From: Bacteroidota bacterium
GTDB taxonomy: Bacteria > Bacteroidota > Bacteroidia > Flavobacteriales_F > PHOS-HE28
Assembly (NCBI GenBank): GCA_023428865.1
Contig: JAEYWT010000207.1
Span: 1-9,100 of the forward strand
DNA length: 9,100 bases
Direction: 5' to 3'
Positions 1 through 5,938 of the stretch are shown piece after piece. Each line of letters begins with the position of its first letter. Within the stretch, counting starts at the first letter, position 1. Under the pieces are notes generated by a model. The model did no database searches. It was given only the letters and a program-made list of their open reading frames with translations, and was not told where the DNA came from. The position numbers and the translations under genes are program-made.

Positions 1-1222
1 CCTTGTTCAATTCCTTCCACGGGAACTCCTTGTACACGATGGCACTAGCTTGTTCCAGGGCAGGACCAAGTGCAGTGAACGTACTGTCTAGATAGCTGGG
101 TTGGGAGAAGCGATGCAAGTGGTGCAGGTATCGCTCGAAGATCACATCATCTTTCATCCACTGCACGTGCAGGTCGTCGTTGACAGAGAAAGGTTGCGTA
201 CCTCGGCGATCCCCGATGAGGTCGGTGGTGGGATAACCACTGAAGCTCTCGTAGGCCACGGGTTCCACCAAGCCAGTGCTCGGGTTGAAATAGAACTTCA
301 CGTCGCTCCAATCCACACTGCGGAACCCGCCGATGAGGTCGTTGTGGGCGAGGTGCCTAGCGAGCAGGTCCGCATCGAACACCTGGTGCGCGGGTACTTC
401 GCCACTGCGGAACCTTTGAATGCGAACCACTGCCGTATCGAATTGTGCTCTACGGGTGCTGTCGGCCATGATCTCCTTGGTATCATAGGCATCCAGCTTC
501 GCGGTGCGGTAAACGCCAAGATTCGGATCCGGTTTCTCCTTGCGCATCCAAGCGAGGCGTTTCTGCCAAAAATCCGAAGGATCGAAACGCAGGATGGGCC
601 CTCGCGGTCTGTTGTTGTTGTCCAACAACTCCTGACCGAAATGCTCCTCGTAGGCATACACACCCAAGTCCTTCTCATTCAACTCCACGGTGCAGAAACC
701 ATAGCGCAAGGCCACGACGCCTTCGCCACGCATCATCTGGTGGTGCAGCCAATCCGTAAGATACGCCCGTGTGCCCGGATGCTGCAGACTGAAACGCCGC
801 ATACCTAGGAAATCGCCACTATCCTTGGCGATCACCCGGAACGACCACTTCTCCCCTTTCACGTGATCGGTCATCTTCCCTTTGATGCGCAATTTGGCCT
901 TGAAGGTGCCATCGCTATCCGTCACCTTGCCCTTCACATAGTCGTTACCTTCCGCAAGAATGACACCGCGTTCGCGCGAAGCATCCACCACCGCTTGGAT
1001 GCTGGCCATGCTCTTTTCGCTCAGGGACAACTTCAGATGTGGCGCTTCTGCACCCCAGCTCTTAGGATAGTTCACCACCAGTTGCTTGGCCATGTGCAGA
1101 ACACCGCCATGGCCTTTACCTTTCAAGAAACGATCGGCCACCACACCACCCACTAGCACGATCAGTGCAATGGCGATGAGCAGGAATTTCCGTTTACGAC
1201 CTGGTGCGTTCTGTGCTGTCAT
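1..1222 (-). CDS. CotH-like (CotH kinase family) protein, C-terminus cut by window edge
   Basis: The frame stays open from an ATG at 1222 to the left edge, giving 407 complete codons and no stop. Residues 1-12 are polar and basic (MTAQNAPGRKRK). A hydrophobic segment follows at about 13-28 (FLLIAIALIVLVGGVV), which reads as a signal anchor or uncleaved signal peptide, so the rest is probably extracytoplasmic. The body resembles the CotH family: an R-x-K-G-K segment followed by K-W-S-F-R near residues 110-125, then GMRRFSLQHPGTRAYLTDWL, then a RYGF..VELN..DLGVYAYEEHF block and a GPILRFD stretch. CotH of Bacillus is an atypical secreted protein kinase, but most bacterial relatives have no known substrate, and I cannot confirm the kinase residues. 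The gene starts 20 bases after the stop of the upstream CLC antiporter on the same strand, so the two are probably cotranscribed. Family call is from remembered sequence pattern, not a search. Confidence 0.72.
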   Translation of the reverse strand, partial: MTAQNAPGRKRKFLLIAIALIVLVGGVVADRFLKGKGHGGVLHMAKQLVVNYPKSWGAEAPHLKLSLSEKSMASIQAVVDASRERGVILAEGNDYVKGKVTDSDGTFKAKLRIKGKMTDHVKGEKWSFRVIAKDSGDFLGMRRFSLQHPGTRAYLTDWLHHQMMRGEGVVALRYGFCTVELNEKDLGVYAYEEHFGQELLDNNNRPRGPILRFDPSDFWQKRLAWMRKEKPDPNLGVYRTAKLDAYDTKEIMADSTRRAQFDTAVVRIQRFRSGEVPAHQVFDADLLARHLAHNDLIGGFRSVDWSDVKFYFNPSTGLVEPVAYESFSGYPTTDLIGDRRGTQPFSVNDDLHVQWMKDDVIFERYLHHLHRFSQPSYLDSTFTALGPALEQASAIVYKEFPWKELNK

Positions 1223-1242
1223 AGGTTGGTTGGGCAAGATCC

Positions 1243-2529
1243 TCAAGGCAAAGGTGCGCCATGCTTCGAGATCACGTGACGTTGTGCGCTGTAAATGCCC
1301 GTGCGACCACTGAAATAAAAGGCGGTGAAACAAGCCACAGCGAAAAGGAGGGCATGTTCACCACCGAACAGTTCAACACCCATGAAGGTGCAGGCCAACG
1401 GCGTATTGGTGGCTCCGGCGAAAACGGCGATGAACCCCAGCGCGGCGAAGAGATCCAGGGGCGAACCAGATAGCACAGCGATCGTATTCCCCAGGGTTGC
1501 ACCGATGAAAAAGAGCGGTGTCACTTCTCCACCCTTGAAGCCTGCGCCCAAGGTGATAGCGGTGAGCAACAACTTCCACCACCATGCCAGCATGGGTGTA
1601 TGGCCGCTTCCGAATGCGTTCACGATAGAGATGCCTTCACCATCCATGGTAGTGACACCAAGACCGAGGTAATCCCTTGTGCCCAAAGCGGCCGTGATCA
1701 ACAGCACCACCACGCCACCGGCGATCGGCAGCATCCATCCGTGGCGAAAGAGACCGGTACCAAAGCGTTTTATCGTGTGCGACAGGAACACGAACAATTG
1801 ACTGGCAAGGCCAAAGAGCACTCCGGCACCGATCGCTTTCGCAAGCATGACGAAGTCCAGCACACCAGTGCTTTGGGTGATCATGAGCGCGGTGTAATGA
1901 ACGTGATCGATACCGTAGAGGGTACACACCATATTGGCGAAGACGCTCGCTACCAAACACGGGATCAAGGCCTCGTAGCGAATGCGGCCGACAGCCAGTA
2001 CTTCGATGGCGAACACCGCACCAGCCACCGGTGTACCGAACACCGCACCAAACCCTGCTGCAATACCGATGGTGAGCAGCAGGCGTGTATCCTCCGCATT
2101 AAGCTTGAACCATCTGCTGAACAGCCCGGCCATGCTTCCCCCCACCTGCACCGCAGTGCCCTCCCGCCCGGCAGAACCACCGAACAGATGGGTGACCACC
2201 GTAGTAAGGATCACCAAGGGAGCCATGCCCACTGGAACGCCACCGCCCGGCTCATGGATCTCGTCCACGATAAGGTCGTTACCTGCACGGGAACGTTTTC
2301 CCCATCGTTCATACAAGAAGTAGATGCCTGCGCCAGCGATCGGAAGCAGCCAGATGATCCACGGTGTTTGCCAGCGCAATGTGGTAACCACATCCAATAA
2401 CCACAGGAAAAGCGCGACCAAGGCCCCCACCACGATGGCCACGGGTGTGCTCAGCAGGGTCCACTTCAGCACATGCCGCACGATAGGAATGAAGTCGAAG
2501 GAGTTGTGTTCGTTGCTGCGCTCGCTCAT
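1243..2529 (-). CDS. eriC: CLC-family F-/H+ antiporter (EriC, fluoride subclass)
   Basis: A 428-residue polytopic membrane protein with the CLC fold motifs. It probably expels fluoride from the cytoplasm in exchange for protons. Three features separate it from ordinary Cl- CLCs. The usual GSGIP selectivity serine is replaced by Asn (GNDLI, N84). The gating-glutamate motif reads GREGTAVQ (E123). The usual GxFxP is replaced by GEVTP (residues 334-338, then LFFIGATLGN). In the studied CLC-F proteins the serine position is Met or Asn and a Glu-Val-Thr triad sits before that proline, so the match is specific. There is no C-terminal CBS pair, as expected for this subclass. The ATG at 2529 is the natural start; no Shine-Dalgarno is visible. 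A fluoride riboswitch-like element lies in its 5' leader and a CotH-like gene follows 20 bases downstream. The leader and the protein motifs support each other. A Cl- specific channel is unlikely. Confidence 0.93.
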   Translation of the reverse strand: MSERSNEHNSFDFIPIVRHVLKWTLLSTPVAIVVGALVALFLWLLDVVTTLRWQTPWIIWLLPIAGAGIYFLYERWGKRSRAGNDLIVDEIHEPGGGVPVGMAPLVILTTVVTHLFGGSAGREGTAVQVGGSMAGLFSRWFKLNAEDTRLLLTIGIAAGFGAVFGTPVAGAVFAIEVLAVGRIRYEALIPCLVASVFANMVCTLYGIDHVHYTALMITQSTGVLDFVMLAKAIGAGVLFGLASQLFVFLSHTIKRFGTGLFRHGWMLPIAGGVVVLLITAALGTRDYLGLGVTTMDGEGISIVNAFGSGHTPMLAWWWKLLLTAITLGAGFKGGEVTPLFFIGATLGNTIAVLSGSPLDLFAALGFIAVFAGATNTPLACTFMGVELFGGEHALLFAVACFTAFYFSGRTGIYSAQRHVISKHGAPLP

Positions 2530-2545
2530 GCTTCAAGACCTAGGG

Positions 2546-2565
2546 CGGACCTGGTGGAAGGTCCG
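2546..2565 (-). promoter_or_regulatory. Leader hairpin between riboswitch aptamer and eriC start (possible expression platform)
   Basis: On the minus strand CGGACCT and AGGTCCG form a perfect 7-bp stem with a 6-base loop (TCCACC). It begins 3 bases after the conserved 3' end of the fluoride aptamer and ends 16 bases before the eriC ATG. No T-run follows, so it is not a canonical intrinsic terminator. It could act by controlling ribosome access, or serve as the target of a competing pairing with the aptamer. The hairpin is seen directly; its role is inference. Confidence 0.45.
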
Positions 2566-2568
2566 TGA

Positions 2569-2650
2569 GGTAGGCGCCATCATCCCATTGTCGGGCGGTT
2601 AACACCATTTGCACCCACAAATGGTGTGGAGGCGGAACACCATCGCCTTG
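2569..2650 (-). promoter_or_regulatory. Fluoride riboswitch (crcB motif) in the eriC leader
   Basis: Reading the minus strand, the leader begins GGCGATGGTGTTCCGCC and ends GATGATGGCGCCTACC. This matches the crcB-motif pattern I know from characterised fluoride riboswitches, which starts GGCGAUGGxGUUCGCC and ends UGAUGxCxCCUACC. Stem P1 can form between GGTGTT and GGCGCC, with three G-U pairs. The 5' GGCG can pair with the CGCC after P1 to give the expected pseudoknot. A TTAACCG junction matches the usual xUAAACG, followed by a short CCC/GGG stem. Between the pseudoknot strand and the junction lies an additional perfect 10-bp hairpin (plus-strand arms 2602-2611 and 2618-2627, 6-base loop), which the short reference aptamers lack. 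Position is ideal: just after a promoter box and 39 bases before the start of a fluoride antiporter. When fluoride binds, expression of eriC should rise. Confirmation would be an Rfam RF01734 covariance hit. Confidence 0.9.
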
Positions 2651-2653
2651 CGG

Positions 2654-2661
2654 CAAATATA
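2654..2661 (-). promoter_or_regulatory. Bacteroidota-type -7 box (TATATTTG) for eriC
   Basis: TATATTTG on the minus strand fits the Bacteroidota -7 consensus TAnnTTTG exactly. Transcription starting about 5-8 bases downstream would begin at the first base or two of the fluoride aptamer, which is where a riboswitch leader should start. No clear TTG -33 box is seen at the usual distance upstream, so the promoter may be weak or depend on the -7 box. Confidence 0.6.
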
Positions 2662-2700
2662 GACGGCGCCTCCGAGTGCGGATCATCCCACCTTTGCACC

Positions 2701-3233
2701 ATGGCACATCCCTGGCACGACATCCCCCCGGCAAGAACGCTCCGCAACGCGTCAACGCCATCATCGAGATACCCAAGGACAGCAAAGGCAAGTACGAATT
2801 GCACAAGGAGAGCGGACTGTTGATGTTGGATCGTGCGCTCTTCAGCGCCGTGCATTACCCGGCCAACTACGGTTTCATTCCGGGCACCTATTGCGACGAC
2901 AAGGATCCCCTGGACATTCTTGTACTCACCAGTCTTACGCTGCCGCATCTCTGTTTGGTGGATGCAACTGTGATCGGCGTGATGCGAATGGTGGACCAGG
3001 GCGAGGCCGACGACAAGATCATTGCGGTGGCCACGCATGATGAGAGTGTGATCCACCTGACCGATGTATCGCAGTTGGCACCGCACACCGAGCTGCAGAT
3101 CCGGCGATTTTTCATGGATTACAAAACGCTGGAAGGGAAAGAGGTGAAGGTGGAGAAGTTCCTTGGGCGCGAAGAGGCACTGCGGATCGTGGAAGAGGCG
3201 GTGGCGTTGTATGCTGCTACGTTCGTCCGCTGA
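2701..3233 (+). CDS. ppa: Family I inorganic pyrophosphatase with an apparent one-base frameshift near the N-terminus
   Basis: Hydrolyses PPi to two phosphates in the cytoplasm, Mg2+ dependent. The main frame carries the family features: VNAIIEIPK, KYELHKESGLLMLDR, YPANYGFIP, the DDKDPLDILVL signature with its metal-binding aspartates, GEADDKIIAV, and a FMDYKTLEGK..V C-terminal block, ending at 3233. The usual family N-terminus (PWHD.sPG.naP) is also present but in another frame: the ATG at 2701 reads MAHPWHDIPP, and GKNAPQRVN continues one base back. The break is at a six-C run (2724-2729); a seventh C would give one continuous protein of 177 residues, the normal length. The in-frame alternative is a GTG at 2676, giving 185 residues with a non-family N-terminus. 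The likeliest cause is a homopolymer sequencing error, with a true mutation or -1 slippage as alternatives. The gene is divergent from the fluoride antiporter and shares its 171-base upstream region. Confidence 0.9.
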
Positions 3234-3290
3234 ACACATCGGTGAAACCAGGCTGATGGATCCTATACTAGCGCATCCAGCCCAACTCGA

Positions 3291-3368
3291 ATGAGGGGCA
3301 CCATGTATCGGAACCTACTGGGATACTTGAAGAGCCTGGCTGCACACAACATTGGCACGCAACACTGA
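3291..3368 (+). CDS. Possible 25-residue leader ORF upstream of the porin
   Basis: An ATG at 3291 (with a second in-frame ATG at 3303) opens a short frame ending in TGA at 3366-3368, one base before the porin ATG at 3370. The peptide (MRGTMYRNLLGYLKSLAAHN...) is not recognised. The near-contact of stop and start would allow translational coupling, but a frame this short can arise by chance. The rest of the 3234-3369 gap holds only an imperfect inverted repeat (TGGAT at 3257-3261 against ATCCA at 3275-3279) without a T-run, which could end ppa transcription weakly. Confidence 0.15.
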   Translation: MRGTMYRNLLGYLKSLAAHNIGTQH

Positions 3369-3369
3369 G

Positions 3370-4443
3370 ATGCGCACCTTCGTACTTCCTTTAGCCTGCG
3401 CACTGTCGTTGACCGGGGTAGCTCAACTGGACTCAACTATCAGCGTGAGTGGCTACGCCGAGCTGTACTACAGCTACGACCTCTCGAACCCCGGCGATCA
3501 CCTGCGCCAAGGACCGTTCTACAGCTTCAATAGGTACAACGAGACCACCTTGAACCTAGGCTTCGTGAAGCTCGCCTACGAGAAGAGCAATGTACGCGGC
3601 AACCTGGCACTGATGGCAGGTACGTATGCGCAATACAACCTCGCCGCAGAGCCCGAGCTGCTGCGCAGCGTATTCGAGGCCAAAGTGGGCGTGAAGCTCA
3701 GCAAGCAGCACGAGCTGTGGCTCGATGCGGGCATCATGCCGAGCCATATCGGATTCGAGAGCGCCATCGGAGCGGACTGCTGGAACGTGACGCGCAGTTT
3801 ATTGGCGGAGAACTCGCCCTACTACGAGGCCGGCGTGAAGTTCGGCTACACCAGCAAGAACGAGAAGTGGTACGTGGCGGGCATGCTGCTGAACGGCTGG
3901 CAGCGCATAGCACGTCCCGAGGGCAACAACACGCCCGCCTTCGGCACGCAGCTCACCTACACGCCTAGCGACAAAGTGAAACTGAACTGGAGCACCTTCG
4001 TCGGCAACGACCAACCCGACAGCGTGAGCCAACTGCGCGCCTTCAGCAACCTCTACGCGCAACTACAGATCACCGAGCGCTTCGGGCTGATCGCAGGCTT
4101 CGACTACGGCATGCAACAGGAGGCCAGCGGCGACAGCTCCAGCCTGTGGATGAGCCCTGTGCTGATCCCGCGCTTCACACTTAACGACCGCACGCACTTG
4201 GCCGCGCGCTGGGAGCTGTATCAGGACCGCGACGGTGTGATCATCGGCGCCACGGGAACACCAAACGGCTTCAACACCATGGGCAACTCGCTCAACCTAG
4301 ACCGGCGCATCGGCGAGAACGTGCTCTGGCGCATCGAGGCGCGCATGCTCCAAAGCGAGGACAAGATCTTCGTGGATGACAAAGCCGTGGCTTCGCAGTC
4401 GAACACCTTCTTCACAACAAGCCTTTCGATCGAGTTGCCCTAA
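3370..4443 (+). CDS. Outer-membrane beta-barrel porin (BBP2/OmpL-like)
   Basis: The protein starts with a classical signal peptide, MRTFVLPLACALSLTGVAQ, so ATG 3370 is preferred over the in-frame TTG at 3352. The mature part, about 338 residues, is built of alternating polar and aromatic or hydrophobic residues typical of barrel strands. Examples are ISVSGYAELYYSYDL at the N-terminus, NETTLNLGFVKLAYEK, KWYVAGMLLNGWQRI, FGLIAGFDYGMQQE and NVLWRIEARMLQSED. The last strand ends TTSLSIELP. The overall pattern (N-terminal SGYAE.YYSYD, later LWLDAGIMPSHIGFESA, internal NGWQRI) fits the putative beta-barrel porin-2 group found in Bacteroidota. It probably forms a general or anion-permeable pore; the substrate cannot be told from sequence. 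The codons are strongly GC-ending (AGC, GAG, CGC). It lies directly upstream of a SulP STAS remnant, which suggests that porin and SulP transporter once formed one anion-uptake unit. Confidence 0.82.
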   Translation: MRTFVLPLACALSLTGVAQLDSTISVSGYAELYYSYDLSNPGDHLRQGPFYSFNRYNETTLNLGFVKLAYEKSNVRGNLALMAGTYAQYNLAAEPELLRSVFEAKVGVKLSKQHELWLDAGIMPSHIGFESAIGADCWNVTRSLLAENSPYYEAGVKFGYTSKNEKWYVAGMLLNGWQRIARPEGNNTPAFGTQLTYTPSDKVKLNWSTFVGNDQPDSVSQLRAFSNLYAQLQITERFGLIAGFDYGMQQEASGDSSSLWMSPVLIPRFTLNDRTHLAARWELYQDRDGVIIGATGTPNGFNTMGNSLNLDRRIGENVLWRIEARMLQSEDKIFVDDKAVASQSNTFFTTSLSIELP

Positions 4444-4475
4444 TGGTCGGCTAGTTCTTCAGAACGCTGGTCATC

Positions 4476-5024
4476 GTGCAGCCGAACGCTGAACACATCC
4501 GTGCGCTGAAGTACGTTGATGAGCAGGGCGTGAAGCACTACGAGCTCTTCGGTCCGCTCTTCTTCGGCAGCGTGCAGGCCTTCACCGAGAAGTTCGACAT
4601 AGCCGGTGATCCGGTAGAGGTGATCATCGACTTTGCCGAGAGCCGGGTGGTGGACATAGGCGGGATCGAGGCGTTGAACCGCATCACCGAACGGTACCGC
4701 GAAGCCGGCAAGAAGCTGCACCTGCGCCATCTGAGCGCCGATCGCCGCGCGCTACTGAAGAACGCGGAGGACGTGATCGACGTGAACATCATGGAAGACC
4801 CCAGCTACAGGGAGGTGCTGGACAGGATCCAAGCCACCGCAGGATGTCGCGCGGCGGACCTTGCAGCGCGCAGAATGGCGGACCGGGGACCCTTCCTTCA
4901 CCGCCACGCCAACGTTCCTCCGCATAGCCACCACCTCCTCCCGAAGCCACGATCACGCAGCACCTGCGTGGCCGAGCGGTTCATGTTGCGCAGGGGTAAT
5001 TGCTGCAACGAACGTCGCGGCTAG
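4476..5024 (+). pseudogene. Isolated C-terminal STAS domain of a SulP-family anion transporter (5' truncated remnant)
   Basis: Residues 1 to about 115 match the cytoplasmic tail of SulP transporters: NAEHIRALKYVDEQGVKHYE, LFGPLFFGSVQAF.EKFD, EVIIDFAESRVVD, IEALNRITERY, KKLHLRHLS, and DVNIMEDPSY. In intact SulP proteins this follows some 400 residues of membrane domain. Here an in-frame TAG (4452-4454) lies just upstream and the porin ends at 4443, so the membrane domain is absent. The first usable start is a GTG at 4476; no Shine-Dalgarno is seen. After about residue 120 the frame continues for some 60 Arg-, His- and Pro-rich residues that look like out-of-frame sequence, so the original stop is probably lost too. 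In the phospho-loop the usual Ser after VVDx is Gly (VVDIGGIEA). It could still be expressed as a stand-alone STAS protein, but a deletion remnant is more likely. Confidence 0.75.
4954..4970. terminator. Compact hairpin in the convergent gap between the STAS remnant and tauE
   Basis: CACGCAG and CTGCGTG form a perfect 7-bp stem with a 3-base loop. A second, imperfect hairpin follows at 4985-5009 (GTTG..CAG against CTGCAAC), 17 bases from the tauE stop codon. Both lie where transcription from the two sides meets, so they could act as a bidirectional terminator. Neither has a clear T-run, so this is a tentative call. Apart from the tail of the STAS frame, the stretch from about 4845 to 5025 holds nothing else I can recognise. 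Confidence 0.3.
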
Positions 5025-5025
5025 T

Positions 5026-5793
5026 TCATATGATACCCGACGCGAGCATGACCGAGATGGCGAGGATCAGCGCACCAACGGAAAGCTGCACCTCGCGCAG
5101 GGTCACTTTCGGCATGAGCTTCTTGCCCCACCACGCACCGATGAAAGCCGCGAGCGTGGTGGCGAGCAGCAAGGGTCCTTGCTCGCGCGCTATCGAGAGC
5201 GTATCGCCGCGCGCATAGGTTGGCAAGCGGGTGAGATCCACCAAACATGCGATGGCCACACCACTCCCGATGAAGGCCTCTTTACTCAGTACGGTCCGCA
5301 AAAGGAAGAGGCTTCGCAGTGCGCCTTGGTGACCGCTCAAGCCGCCGAAGAAGCCGCTGATAAGTCCGCCAGGCAATATCCAGTTCGGCGGGAGCGAGAG
5401 CTTGTTCAAGGTCTTCGAGACCTCAAAGAGGCCGAAAACGAGCATCAGCCCCGCGATGACGAGGTCTAGTGGATCCACGGGATGCAGCACTCCTTGGTAG
5501 AGTGTATCACGCGTGCCGAGCGTGAGCATAAGCCGCGCACCGAGATAAGCGCCGAGGATGCCCGGCACACCGAAGCGCAGCACGGTGGGCCAGTGGATAT
5601 CGTTCCACAGCAGACCCAATTTGAAGAGATTGTTGAGCAGATGCACCACTGCGGTGACCAAGATGGTCACTTCCAGTGGGAAGAAGAACGCGAAGACCGG
5701 AAGAAGCAGAGTGCCCAAGCCGAAACCGCTGATGAGTGTGATCAGCGAAGCAGCCAATGCAGCGGCGGGGATGAGGAGATAGGATACGTCCAT
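5026..5793 (-). CDS. TauE/SafE-family membrane permease
   Basis: An integral membrane protein of 255 residues, the normal size for the sulfite exporter TauE/SafE family. It opens with a membrane segment (YLLIPAAALAASLITLISGFG) containing the SGFGLGTLLLP motif typical of TauE/SafE repeat 1. The second half has the matching repeat: ILPGGLISGFFGGLSGHQGAL.S.FLL. Further helices follow at DLVIAGLMLVFGLF and AFIGSGVAIACLVDL, ending with VGALILAISVMLAS. The ATG at 5793 (MDVSY) is preferred to the upstream TTG at 5808. Family members move sulfite, sulfoacetate or other small anions, and many are uncharacterised. It is the last gene in line after arsR, arsM and the arsenate reductase, separated by 145 bases, and is the only transporter there. 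Export of an arsenic or sulfur species is therefore possible but unproven. Confidence 0.88.
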   Translation of the reverse strand: MDVSYLLIPAAALAASLITLISGFGLGTLLLPVFAFFFPLEVTILVTAVVHLLNNLFKLGLLWNDIHWPTVLRFGVPGILGAYLGARLMLTLGTRDTLYQGVLHPVDPLDLVIAGLMLVFGLFEVSKTLNKLSLPPNWILPGGLISGFFGGLSGHQGALRSLFLLRTVLSKEAFIGSGVAIACLVDLTRLPTYARGDTLSIAREQGPLLLATTLAAFIGAWWGKKLMPKVTLREVQLSVGALILAISVMLASGII

Positions 5794-5804
5794 GGGCGGA
5801 ATGT

Positions 5805-5921
5805 TCAAGTGCCCTGGTGATGGGTGAAGGTGGAGGAATGCGGCCGCAAATGGCGCAGATGGAGTTCAACTTCTGCAATGGTGAAATTCGTAGTGGTCCC
5901 ATTTGCGATCATCGGCGTCAT
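5805..5921 (-). CDS. Unrecognised 38-residue ORF in the gap before tauE
   Basis: The 145-base space between the arsenate reductase stop and the tauE ATG contains an open frame of 39 codons including the stop (MTPMIANGTTTNFTIAEVEL..., ending HHQGT). It begins 18 bases after the reductase stop and ends 11 bases before the tauE ATG, so it fits an operon without overlap. The C-terminal half is rich in His, Arg and Ser. I do not recognise it and see no Shine-Dalgarno or conserved motif. It may be a small protein, a leader peptide, or a chance frame. Confidence 0.2.
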   Translation of the reverse strand: MTPMIANGTTTNFTIAEVELHLRHLRPHSSTFTHHQGT

Positions 5922-5938
5922 CTGCAGCTTCTCTTCAT

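Noticed and set aside
101..808. Long plus-strand ORF opposite the CotH-like gene
   Set aside because: Its translation has no recognisable family and it mirrors a minus-strand frame with clear CotH-like motifs; it is an antisense shadow.
1600..2400. 266-codon plus-strand frame inside eriC
   Set aside because: Low-complexity His/Arg/Gln-rich product lying antisense to a well-supported membrane protein.
2689..2696. CACCTTTG just before the ppa ATG as a plus-strand -7 box
   Set aside because: One mismatch to TAnnTTTG and no -33 element; it would give an almost leaderless mRNA. Possible but too weak to call.
2580..3239. 219-codon minus-strand frame opposite ppa
   Set aside because: The plus strand encodes a textbook pyrophosphatase; this frame also runs through the riboswitch.
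3228..4499. 13-base direct repeat CGCTGAACACATC at 3228-3240 and 4487-4499, flanking the porin
   Set aside because: Considered as recombination ends around the porin, but a 13-base repeat is about what chance gives in 9 kb, and the copies lie inside or at the end of coding sequence.
4964..5015. tRNA-like D-arm string GTGGCCGAGCGGTT
   Set aside because: No acceptor stem, anticodon arm or T-loop (GGTTCRA) can be laid out around it.
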